A program made the translations under genes and the position numbers. Shown here one piece after another: positions 33,730-44,700 of a stretch of DNA of 64,000 bases (the first letter of the stretch is position 1; each line of letters opens with the position of its first letter). The notes under the pieces were generated by a model. The model saw nothing but the letters and a program-made list of their open reading frames with translations. It was not told the origin of the DNA and searched no databases. The stretch is taken from assembly GCA_001632435.1 (NCBI GenBank), contig KV423961.1:85225-149224 (forward strand), written 5' to 3'. This DNA is from Calocera cornea HHB12733 (taxonomy: Eukaryota; Basidiomycota; Dacrymycetes; Dacrymycetales; Dacrymycetaceae).

Positions 33730-34273
33730 GACGCAAGTTGCAACCTCTTCATTATCTCGACCTTCTCCGCCTTTTCACGGTCGCTTTCAATTGACTCTCG
33801 TCCTTTTCCTACCATGACCTCGATCTGAACTGCCGCGTCAACAAGAACTGTTACTGCCCCGAGTTTAGCAGGCCATCGAGTAGCTTCCTTTTCCCCACAC
33901 TCCTTTGCCTCTTTGAGATATGCTCTCGTCATCTGTACGTGGAATCCTGTACTCTGTTACGCTCGTTTGTAGCTAGGTCAGCGGGGCCGTCCCATCACTA
34001 ATGACACTCGTTTGATTTGTACATGACAAGTGTCATACAAAGCTGAACTGCAAAGTTGCCTGCACGGCAACAGTAATTGTTGATATCATCATCAATTGCT
34101 GATCCCTGACCAGACTCTGTTAGTTGGCGGATCGGTCGTTAGTCCAGATTGCTTATTGGCGATTCGCTTATGCAGCCAGCGGCCAGTTCAGCGAGCCCTC
34201 TTGCAGACGGGTACACACAACAAACGATCAATTGACTATGCTACTGGTACAGACTCTAGGTCAGAGTGTCCAG
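33730..34273. other. Intergenic, no gene seen
   Basis: The region lies between the 3' ends of two convergent genes (33729 and 34274). It contains only short overlapping ORFs. Positions 33960-34080 are AT-rich with a near-direct repeat of a GACACTCGT-like stretch, possibly 3' UTR sequence. Confidence 0.35.
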
Positions 34274-35494
34274 CTACGTCGTTTTGGTGATGACTTTGAT
34301 AACACCTTGGATCCAGGTGACAGGGTCGATGTGAAAATACCAGCAAAGAATTGCGCCGCCAACTAGAGAGGTGTCAGCTGTTGTGCTGCCGGGTCCCTGG
34401 AAGACTTACTCGTGACGACGAACAACCATTGCAGGAATCCCCACAAGCAGCCCCACAGCCATACAATGAGATCCAGAAAAGCGTTGACGATGATCCCGTA
34501 GAAGAAATTGCGGAAGTCCTCCAGACTTGAAGTGCCAGTGAGGAGTGTGCCGAAGTACGCGAACAGATAGGGGAGTACACGGGTGAACCAGAACCGGATT
34601 CGCAACAGCCGAAGACGGGCTCGGAGAGCGTTGGCCTGAATGTCCAGACGCGCATTGTAACCATCGCGAACACCTTGAAGTACAGCCTGATGGCGCTGGC
34701 GCTCCGACTCCTCGATCCGGGCCGGGTCGTCGTGTGCGAGTCCAAGGAGGTTGGGTGGCAAGAGAAATACGGCGGAGCCGAGATCGGTGGTCGTGGTCGC
34801 TACGGTGGCCGAAGTTGTCTGTTGGGTTTGCCTTGTACGTGTAGTGCGGGCCGTGCGGTTGGTGTTGGTGCGTGTATAGTCGGCGTTCGATGTGTTGCGA
34901 GGGGTTTCAGGACCACCTGCCTCTATCTGTGGTATGTGTCAGCGGGGAGCTTGACAACACCCACTCTCAACTCAGAGTTGTCCTGAAACTCATGTATGAT
35001 AAGGGCTATATCGCTGATCATCTACGCGATGTGCCCGAACAACTCATCGTCGATCGTGCGTCTGACTCAAGTCGACTCACCAAATGACCTTGCTCAAGCC
35101 CCTGCAACGCATCGCTCCTCGGCACCGCAGTCCAGTTTCCTACCACATTCCCGGCTCCGATGGCCATCACCTCTCCAGGTACGGAAAAGTTGCCTGAGAT
35201 CAGAGAACCGGGAGGGCGCAGAGCAACTGTCGGTGGGAAAGGAAGATTGACCATGCTGTTGACCGCTGACCACGATGACGTTCCATCACTTGGCCCCACT
35301 GTGGAGGCCGCAGTCACAAATTCGGAGTCGAGCGAACGGTCATCAGAGGCGCCTTGTTCAGTGTCGACAGCAGCAGCAGATGTCCCGACCGCACTCGTCC
35401 GTCCGTCGTCGATTCGTAAGACTTTCTTGCGAGATACATCTGCCGGGCCGTCCGTCGTCTCGTCCTCATCCTCGGCAGGAGTGGAGTTCTCCAT
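34274..35494 (-). CDS. Hypothetical membrane protein with acidic disordered N-terminus
   Basis: Three exons, 35494-35081, 34926-34410 and 34362-34274 (introns of 154 and 47 nt), give 339 residues. It starts MENSTPAEDEDETTDG. The first 200 residues are Ser/Thr/Asp-rich, and after a Thr/Arg stretch (TNTNRTARTTRTRQTQQTT) the C-terminal 110 residues hold three hydrophobic segments (FTRVLPYLFAYFGTLLTG; FFYGIIVNAFLDLIVWLWG; LWGFLQWLFVV) and a Trp-containing tail ending in KTT. The long first intron could hide a small exon (34930-34990). The plan matches the 30517-32400 protein: polar N-terminus, membrane helices, very short last exon. Divergent from the 36234 gene. Confidence 0.6.
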
Positions 35495-36233
35495 GAATGT
35501 AATGAGCAGTATAGAGAGTAGAGACGTATGCGTAAGGATGAAGGTGGAAGAGAGACGAGTGCGTGGCAGCCGCGCGTGAGTCGCTCGGTGGTGGTAAATA
35601 TAAGGGATCAGAATCGGAATTGCTAGCGCGGGATTCTTTCGATTCTGATCCGGCGCGCACCCTTGTCCTGGGCTACTTCTATGCCATTCTCCTTAATGGT
35701 GTTTTTATTATTTACAAAATGTGTATATTCTGGTTGATTCTTGACGGCTTCTGGGCACCGAGCTGACTTATCTGGATATTGTTTTGATCCGCTTCTTTCG
35801 CGGGCCCGTGACTTCCCCAATCAGATGTGCGCGAGGCGCAGCATGGAATCTCCGTCTCTTGAAACTGGTGTAAAAGCAACACATTTTAACCGTTTGTTCG
35901 ATCAAGGACAACTGCTTAGAATCACCCCATCCATTTAATTATTGTCAGTCTAAACTTTGTTCCACGGGACTTTGGAACTAGACAAAGAAAGACCCTGTGG
36001 GCGGCTGAGTCACATGACAGCTGGTACACACATCCGGCTGACTCCGCGCGCCCCAACGGACCCAAAAGCCCCTCACAGCTTACACCTCTTCTTCCTCCCC
36101 CAGATCCATCCTCCTCACCTCTTAGTACAAATAACTGTGTCTGGAACTTCATCTGTAAGCGTTCTTGCATACTGTCGTATTCTGACATTGCTGATAATGA
36201 CTTCCGGCTGATATCAGAAATCCAAGCTGTAAC
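35495..36233. promoter_or_regulatory. Intergenic region of the second divergent pair
   Basis: About 740 bp between start codons. A minus-strand TATATTTA-like element lies near 35595-35605, about 100 bp before the minus gene. An AT-rich stretch sits at 35695-35730. There is no gene inside that I can support. Confidence 0.35.
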
Positions 36234-37719
36234 ATGATGGAGGAACGTCTGGAGGCGGGTTACGTGCGAGCATTTCATGAGGGTTCCGGTATGTGCATTG
36301 TTTGGATTGCTCTTCTTCTCAGCTGATTCTGTACCCACAGAGAATAACCGTTTGCACAACAATCATATCCATATCTCCCCGAACGGAGACGTCACCAGCG
36401 TTCGACCAGAGACTGCGCGTCCGCAGGTCAGGTTCGCTCCCTTCCCAGAGAGCGTGCACGGCCACAAGGACCATGAGAGCGCAACCTCGAGCCTGGATGA
36501 GCCCACTAACGAGGGGACCCTTGTCACTACTCGGTCTCAGCTAACTGCCGCTGCGCGTCTCCACGACAGCAACGTCCCTGACAACGCAATCTCGAACCTC
36601 AACGAGCTTACCAACCAGTCGAGCCTTATCCGTACTCGCTCTCAACCGACGTCCGCTGCGCGCCTGCCCGTCAGCAAGGTCCATGACAACGGGACCTCGA
36701 GATGGGACGCCCTCACCAACCTGTCGACCGATGTCGAACCTCGCTGTCAACTCAAGCACCCTCATCGCGTGCGAAGCACCTCAGCGGTTCACCGCCCCAT
36801 CGAGGTTGGCATCTGTAATGGTCTCGACACCTTGGACAAGGGCTATGACTCTCTCAACAAACCGAAACGTATGAGGAGCACGTCCGATGCCGACACAAGG
36901 GCCGCATTCAAGCAAATGGCCTGTTGTCCCGAGGCTGTAATGGACCATGAGCACCTTGTCACTGCAGTGCGCGTCGAATCCAATGCAGCTGTCGTGTTGG
37001 ATGGTTGTCCAGCTGGATTGCCTAGAAAACATGACCACATCGTGACTGTCCTCTGCTTGCCGGAGAAAGACGTCAATCCGGACTCCAAGATGAAGCGGAA
37101 AGCCCCGGCGCTTACATTCTTCCACTTGCCACCCCCTACGGCCGGTACTCCGTCCACTGTTGTGGGGCATGTCTGTCCTGCAGGCACTGCAGGCATTCAT
37201 GATCATTTATTGACTGCAGTCTGTGCATTGGGCGATTCCGCTCTTGCTCTTACTCGTACGGAAGTCTGGGCGGCACAGCAGAGCCAGCTGCCCCCGGACA
37301 AATATCGCATCGAGTCGGGCCGCGATCGCACCCACGACATCGAAATTTGGTCCGACGAAAAGAGGATGCAAGCGATCAGCCCGCCATCGGTGTCCCCTCC
37401 CTGCTACCGCAACGCGTGCGATGTTCTCGAGGAAGCACTTGAAGTGCCTTCTTCTCTTCCCCCTTCTTACTCGACTGATGCATTGATGGACGGCGTGCCT
37501 GCCCCCAAGGCCCAGGACGGTCACCAAGGAGGAGAGACGATGCGCAGTGGTCACTCGAAGTGGTTCCATCGCCGTCACAAGGGCGACAATGACTCCAATC
37601 ATCGACAGGCTACGGTCACCCCCTCAGCTGACATTCCTGCTGGCAGCGCCTCTCGAACAATCTCGACATCCGGCGGATGCTGGAAGTCGTTGTTTACCTG
37701 CTTCACCGGTCGCTCCTAA
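36234..37719 (+). CDS. Hypothetical protein with internal repeats; 3' end duplicated in inverted orientation
   Basis: Two exons, 36234-36288 and 36341-37719 (52-nt intron), give 477 residues (or 476 from the adjacent second ATG). Residues 55-165 contain three degenerate repeats of about 35 residues, recognised by S-x-L-x-E-L-T-N, R-S-Q-x-T-x-A-A-R-L and a V-x-D-N-A/G ending. The middle carries three H-(D/E)-H-(I/L)-(L/V)-T-(A/V) units (HEHLVTAVRV, HDHIVTVLCL, HDHLLTAVCA). The last 15 residues are Cys/aromatic-rich (CWKSLFTCFTGRS), which might be lipidated. No known family. The final 115 codons lie inside the left arm of the inverted repeat, and a 5'-truncated copy is on the minus strand near 47.2-47.5 kb. 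Confidence 0.6.
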
Positions 37720-38300
37720 ATTTTCCTATGCCATGCTCTCTCTATTTCTTATCCTAGTACCGCCAGCCAAAATAGTTGGCCGCATCACGCTCGTTGGTCG
37801 CTTCTCATGTTGTATGCCATGCTGTACCGGATCATTCATTGATTACGCTCGTTTTCCATGTGTGACTTCTGCCTATTGATGATCGGGCACGGAACCAGAT
37901 AAGCCTTGATTATCATTGGACCCTCCTCCAACCGACGCAGAGTCGGTTTCCGACACAGTCAGACAGTTTTCATTCACTGATCGAGCTGTCTGCGACCGCC
38001 GCGGACGCCCGCGCGCCCGCGCGCAGAGACGGTTTTGGACAATCCAAGACAGTTTCGGATCACACAATGCCGTAGAACGTAGCAGGCGGAACTGCGTGGA
38101 ATGGCGCTGAGTCGGGTTTCCAGCCAGTAAGAAGGTTTTGGCTCATCCATCGAGCAGCTTGCGACCGTCGCGGCTCACGCGCGCAAAGACGGTTTTGCAG
38201 AGCACAAGGCAGTTTTCGATAACACCATCCAACTCCCGCCCGCCACCAACATGCGCCGGAAAACGGCGTGAACTGGTATGACGCGGAGCGTCTTTGCGAC
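37372..38300 (+). repeat. Left arm of a ~0.93-kb inverted repeat
   Basis: This stretch recurs in reverse complement at 46598-47526. The inner junction is sharp: identity stops exactly at CGTCTTTGCGAC (38289-38300) and its mirror at 46598. At the outer end, identity fades over about 60 bp near 37372-37440. Both arms carry identical frames over long spans (for example a 110-codon frame over 37547-37879). The left arm includes the 3' end of the 36234 gene, its downstream DNA and a GTTT array. Confidence 0.9.
37946..38216 (+). repeat. Array of bipartite GTTT repeats in the left arm (four pairs)
   Basis: GTTT cores start at 37946/37966, 38032/38052, 38116/38135 and 38192/38212; spacing within pairs is 20, 20, 19 and 20 bp. 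Pairs follow each other at 86, 84 and 76 bp, and two consecutive pairs make an approximate 170-bp unit (the stretch CGAGC-GTCTGCGACCG-like and the GC-rich CGCGCGCAGAGACGG block recur). A mirrored copy lies at 46682-46952. Confidence 0.85.
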
Positions 38301-38946
38301 GGATTCGACACCTCGGGAAGTGCTCTTCAGACAGGATCTGGGTCGGCCGCGCGGCCAGAAGCGGTCTTGGGGAGCTCACTGGGTCTCCGGGGAAGCGTTG
38401 CCACGGCCCAACAAGGACAGCATCAAAGGATGTTTCATCGTACTCTATGCTACGGAATAAAAATGTTCTATGGCCTCTTCCGTTTCACACTTTTATGGTG
38501 ATTGTGTTCTTCTTGTCCTGCATTTGGTGCTGGATCTGTCGCTTCTGCATCTGGTGCTGAATCCGTCTCCTGCTTGGCCTGGCGCTTCAGAGTGGCAAGC
38601 TCTGTTTTGCCAAGCGGCGGTCGCCCGCTCTCCCCAATGCCGGGTCCGATTCAAGGGTACATGTCCTTCCATTCCACTCGTGAAGCGACCGGGGGATCGG
38701 GAAGGCAATACACCTCGGGCTTGACTGGACCAAATACATTTTGAGTTAGTACTTGAGAAGCCCTGGTGACATATCACACACCGAAACATGCAAGGCAAGT
38801 AACCAAAAAGCACTCCGAGTTCTTGAGAAAGCATAGCAGGCAAGTAAACCCATCTTCCCAAATGCACCACAAGTACCACGTGCTTTGAGCCACAGTTTGT
38901 TTCCACCGTAGTTGACATGTTTGGCAGCGGTAGGGACCCCACGCAA
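38301..38946. other. Non-coding spacer next to the left inverted-repeat arm
   Basis: No gene is supported. Short frames exist on both strands (38493-38942 minus, 149 codons) without recognisable domains; the minus one has Cys/Arg-rich composition more like chance. Confidence 0.35.
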
Positions 38947-38958
38947 CCTAATCTGGTC

Positions 38959-41584
38959 TCAGATGGTGTGCAACTCTGCCAAGCAAAGACTCACGTTCAG
39001 AACAATGCCATCGTCCCAGCTTACCTTGACCCAACCCACCCTGAGGACGAACTCTCGCACAAACTTGTCTTTGCTGATCCTCTCTGGCATGACATGGTGC
39101 CAGCCCGCTTGTCCCATAGCAGGAGTATATTGTGGTAGACCCAATGATTTGCGATCCAGATTTGTCCAGTGAAGCAACACAATTGGCTGGCCGAAGATGC
39201 CCCACATTCCACGTCTTGGATCTTTCGAAATCGTCACTGGTGGAGGGATCACTGGCTCTGCATTGGAATCGGCAATGACAGAGTCGCCGGTCTGGGTGGT
39301 TTCGGCTCTCAGCTTTCTGTTGCGTTCACTGGCTTTCCTGCGTACACTGGCTTTCTTGCGTACACTGGCTTTCTTGCGTTTGGGCTGTCCAGATGAACCA
39401 ACCTCTTTCGCTCCTTTGTCATCGCTCTTAAACGCAATCGGTGTTGCCGCGTTTTCCGTAGCTGAGTTATCCTCGTCTCTCGCTCCTGCCGCCCGTTCGT
39501 CCGGGGCCTCATCCATCGCGACGTTGTCCTCAGTTGACATCGAGTTCATCCGTCTTGTCACCGCGAGCATATACGCCTCGATTTCTTCTAAGGTATCTTC
39601 ATGCGAATAACCACAGAACGTCGCGTGCTCCTACCTCCATTGCCAACTGATTCTCTGTGTGTCGGGAAGACGATCTCTCAGCGTTGGATAGAGCGGTGCT
39701 AGGTCATGGGCCTTGTGTAGAAGCCGCATGAGAAAAGCCTGAAACTTGGGATCGCAGGATCCTATAGCTTCTTCGTCGAAAGAGGCGAAAAACATGCCCT
39801 GATAAAGGTTAGATCGTAGCGAAACCTACAGAGAGAAAAGGGTATACCAATAGCCGGCAAGCCCCATGAAGTCGTTCCGCTGCAGCCGCATCGTCGAGGT
39901 CCCCTGACAGCACAGACCGGTACTTGGTATACATCGTGGCGGACCATACAGTTTCGTCGAGACGATTCGGTCCGTGCGGCAATAAGCCTCTCATATTTCT
40001 GCAGAGGGCAGCCAGACCAGGCGAGAGTGCTTCTTCAGGTAAGAGTTCTCCAGGTATAGGGATGGCAACACCCTCATCGGTGCGGATTAAGGACCGCAGA
40101 TGGTTCATCAGACAAATCAGGACTTTGATTGATAGTTCGGATGGCGGGACGTGGTGGACATAGCACTGGAGCAAGTATCGGATCTGAAACCTGATTCAGT
40201 TGTCATTCTTGATTCCATCCGCTAAAGCCGTTACCCATGCATCGGTGTGGGCTAAAAGGTACCACATAACACTACCTGATGATCGAGGCCGCTCCCATAC
40301 ACCGGTAGGGGATAGGGTGCTTTTGAGTTCGGGAAAGATAGTGTGGTCCAGCTCCATTTGAATGTGTCTTTTCCGCGCAGATATCGTTTCGGTCCACCAG
40401 CGGTAGGACGGCGCTCGATGCCCTTTCCGGTAGGGTGCACTCAACGACAGGGATGGCTCGCGGCCCATCGCAAAAGAATAAAATGCGTCGGGAACATAGT
40501 CCTGCTTGAGGATGGTGATGTTGCTGTTTATTGAGTACGCCCAAATACAGTCACGACTGTACAGCACATCCCGGAGAAGTCGTGCTTGGAGTCGTCCAGA
40601 CCATTCATTGATGTTGAGGCATTTCGCCGAGCGGGTCACCAAGTTCTAAAGTGCGTCAGGATATGTATTGGACGGTACAAATAATGCTACATGCCCAGAT
40701 GGCTTTTGTGCGTGCCAAATGTATGCCGACGTCACCGATGTCACTAGTTGACTGTGGCGGAGGCGCAGTCATCAGATCCAATAGAGTGATTCATAAGTCA
40801 GCGTGTAGCAATTGTAAGCGCTTTGCTTGAGATATCGAAAAGGCAAGTTTCTTCCCTTCTACCGTCAGGTAGATGGGAAGAACACCAGTAAGCCGATTGA
40901 TGTCCACTGGAGGGCTCCAGCAATCCGCGAATGCCGTGAGGAAAGGAAATTTCTCCGTGTAGTACTCCTTTCGGCCAAGCAGTCCTAGATCCAGACCGCT
41001 GGATCCGCCTATGGGAGGGGTTCCTCCGGCATTGTACAAGATCTGAATTGACGAGAGTATCATATGTACCAGCTTTCGTAGACTTCGGGGTAGGTTGAGG
41101 GATGTGGATGTATTGAATGCGAAGTTGAGAAACGCGTTCTGTCAAGGCGAGTTAGTGTCCATCGCTGTCAATCGCACGGATCCGGGCGTACCACAATCTT
41201 ACAGTACTCTCTCACTTCTCCTTCGGCCTTCTGAGGAATGTCTAACAAAGAGCGATCCCTCCAGCCTCTGACTAGGGCGATGGCTTCTCCCCAGATGGGC
41301 CACAGATCTTGCTGTATCGTGCTCACCAGCGTGACAGCCGCGACGCGCAATCTGGGCATATCATCCGCCTCGTCTTCATTTAGCAATAGAGAGTCCTCCT
41401 GTGGGCCGCTCATTCTGGCACGAATGTACGCAGACTTGGAACTCAGGATACAGCATTCATGAGGAGCTCGTATGGTGACGAGAATGAACTTGAAGGGGAA
41501 CTGGACGCGTTGACACAGGTGCGCGCTAAGACGCGACGGCTCGGAAGCAATTTGAGCGCCTAGAGTGGCGTGGCTGACCATCAT
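38959..41584 (-). CDS. Multi-exon hypothetical gene inside the inverted-repeat segment, model incomplete
   Basis: Coding stretches on minus follow one another: 41584-41192; then 41138-40791 after a clean 53-nt intron (41139-41191); then about 40642-40196, 40174-39809 and 39570-38959. They contain ordered-looking segments: RVAAVTLVSTIQQDLWPIWGEAI, FLNFAFNTSTSLNLPRSLRK, VLYSRDCIWAYSINSNITIL and LSIKVLICLMNHLRSLIRTDE. The last part is basic then acidic, with four tandem KKASVR-like units (39310-39370) and ending in WDDGIVLNVSLCLAELHTI. I could not join all exons: a stop at 40791 is not removed by a clear intron, so the gene may be damaged. It is head-to-head with the PIF1 gene (197 bp). No family recognised. 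Confidence 0.5.
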
Positions 41585-41780
41585 GACCGCGCTCTCTCAC
41601 ATTCGCATCATGTGTCCTCGTTCAAGGTTGAAGACACAAACTTTGACACACCTAACTCAGCCCATTGTATCCTCCTTCTATACTACGGACTGACCTGCTC
41701 TCTGTCCGGTATACTGGTTCCCACAGAATGGGTAGCAAAGTGCGATCATACGTTTGCCGCAGGACTTCGGGACGATCCGG

Positions 41781-44700
41781 ATGACCGCCCAGAGAACAGA
41801 ACATCACCTACGCCTTGACGATGAAGGCACAGTTATTCAGACGGCGCGCCAGAGGCAACATCGGATGATCCGAAACATACTTAATGGATCCGAACTGCGG
41901 ACCTGCTTGCGAGTGGCCCCAGTATGCATCCCGATCGAGGAAGATGATGTAGATCCGGAGGCTTTCGACTCTGACGCGGCGTCGTCTGTATCGTCTCAAG
42001 ATCAATCTCAGCAGTCTATGGAGGTGGATGCTGCACCCTACGATGATTCAGAGATGTTGTCCGGGATGGAGCTGGGGTTAGCGGGGCTGGAGTTGCGGGA
42101 GGAAGAGGATGATCGACGACGGACGACCATAGTGTCGAGCGCGGCGGAAGTTCGACCGCCATTGAGTGGTGAGCTCACTATCCCTACATCATTTGCTTCT
42201 GGCTGATCCAGAGAAGAGGTAGTGGATACCATAGATGAGGCGGACGTGCCACGCATCCACAAGCTTGACTCTCTGAGATCGCAGGAGACGGTGGCAACGC
42301 CCGGTACCTCCCATCTACCATTCGAGCCCACCGGCGCGGAATTCGCCACTGTAAGGGGATCCCCAACGTCAAAGCTTCCCGAAGCTACACCGCCGACCCC
42401 GCTATCGTCGACAGACTCCTCTCTTCCACCGTTGGCTGCTACTTCCGCACCACCCCGACGGCGAAACGGCGAGTGGCACGCCAGCCCGTCTCCATCCGCC
42501 ACGCCGAAGAAGATGGTAGATAGCCGCGTTGTTGCTCAGGGCACACCGCCTCATCGTATCCATTCAACGGGGGAACACGTGGACTCGGATGTTTCTTCAC
42601 CACCGTTGTCTGTGCAAGCGAGCCTAACACCGCCTGTAGCATGACTGGCTACCAGGACCTCGACAGAGCCGATGGAGACTGAGTCGCGAGCGGTGGATGC
42701 GTCCCCTCCTTTCCACGACGTCAATTCCGCAGAAGAATTGGAGCTCTCGAAGCTGTCTCATCTTCACACAAGTCGAGATCGTGTTGGCGCTAAGCCTCTC
42801 CATCGCCAATCGGAGGAGTCCCGCCCTGGAAGATCGCGATTGCCTGCTCAGGTGCCTCTCTCTGTCAATGCAGCAGGATTGGGAAGGTCTCCTGCAGCGT
42901 CGCCTCCAACCCTCTATGGAGAACCACTTGCGCCATCAAGGCAGCCTTCGGCAGAGGAGGAAAGGAGCCTATCGGTATCGCCGTCCGCAGAGGGGCCGCC
43001 ATGCAAGTCGACACGGGACGCGCGCTCACGAATGACAGAACTAACAGCTCCGTTTCTTGAGCTCCCGGTGCCATCTCCTGAGCTGGCATCCCTCACATTG
43101 TCGGCTGCCGTCGAAACGCCATCGAACATGCTGGACACAATGGAGGAGGACATGGCTGACGAGCCATCAGTATTGCCGTCTGCAGAGGGAGTGCTGCGGA
43201 AGTCGACGCTGGACACGGGCTCGCTCATGTCAGCGCTGTCAGCTCCATTGGCTGAGCTCCCGGTGCCATCTCCTCAGCTGGCATCCCTCACATTGTCGGC
43301 TGCCGTCGAAACGCCATCGAACATGCTGGACACAATGGAGGAGGACATGGCTGACGAGCCATCAGTATTGCCGTCTGCAGAGGGAGTGCTGCGGAAGTCG
43401 ACGCTGGACACGGGCTCGCTCATGTCAGCGCTGTCAGCTCCATTGGCTGAGCTCCCGGTGCCATCTCCTCAGCTGGCATCCCTCACATTGTCGGCTGCCG
43501 TCGAAACGCCATCGAACATGCTGGACACAATGGAGGAGGACATGGCTGACGAGCCATCAGTATTACCGTCTGCAGAGGGAGTACCGCGGAAGTCGACGCT
43601 GGACACGGGCTCGCTCATGTCAGCGCTGTCAGCTCCATTGGCTGAGCTCCCGATGCCATCTCCTCAGCTGGCATCCCTTACATTGTCAGAGGCCGTCGAA
43701 TCGTCATCGGACATGCTGGATACAATCGAGGAGGACAGCACTAAGACCAGCATGCTGGTAAGCCGCTTGCTGCGGCGGGCCACAGGGGTTCCCCCTACGC
43801 CTTCGAATCTTGGCACCGCCAGTGCCACTTCCCTCCAAGATTCCGATGAAGCCTGGAAAGACGGCTTTGCAGTCTCTCAACTTCCACATCTTCCTGGCAT
43901 GTTGGATGCCACCGCAACTGCAGTGCTGAAGGAACCCTCACTGGCCCCCAAGACGTCGACTCCTCCCGTAACCTACAGTCCTCCGCGTTTACTTGATCAC
44001 CCTGGCGCGTTCGTTCCCTCGATGTTGGCCAACAAGTTGTTTCCTCGACAGCCGCCGGCGAAAAAGGGACGGTCCAGAACCCTAGCCACGCTCGCCGCTG
44101 CAGTGGCGGCTGAACAAGAAGCGCGAGAGGCCAGCCCTGGGACGGTCAAGAGCGGCAGTGCTAAGTCACGGCCACCTCCCCTGATCATGACGCTGGGAAA
44201 GCAGGCGAAGCCACCGAAGACCGTGATGAATGAAGGCCCGTCGCTGGATGACCGAACAATGAACGTGTTGGAGGAGCTCGACGCACGGGTCGAACGGCTA
44301 CTTGCCGAGCGACGGCATGTAGAGGTAATTGAAGCTCCCACTCCGTTCACCCATTCGACGTCGTCAGTTCCAGGAACGATTAACCAGAGCGTAGCAAGCT
44401 CGCTGTCCCAGAGGCGGAAGTTGCGGATGAAGGAAAGAAGGGCACCACCACCTCGTCCTTCGCCGCCTCCTCCTTCGCCGCCTCCTCCTTCGCCGCCTCC
44501 TCCTTCGCCGCCTCCTCCATCGCCGCCTCGCCCATCGCCGCCCCGTCCATCTCATCCATCGCAGCGTCATCCATCGCCGCCTGACTCTCGAAACACAAGC
44601 ACGCCTCCTCCGAGCTCCCAACCAAGGAAGCCTCGTTTCTGTCTGATCGCGGAGCAGGCCTTTATCTTCAAACTCGTGCGCCAGGGATGCAATATTTTCT

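Noticed and set aside
43057..43761. 234-codon Trp/Cys/Arg-rich + ORF with repeats
   Set aside because: Alternative frame of the 195-bp repeat inside the PIF1 gene; the repeat keeps frame for any reading.
44364..44625. Minus-strand poly-Arg and Glu/Ala repeat ORFs
   Set aside because: Reverse frames of the proline-run coding repeat of the PIF1 gene.
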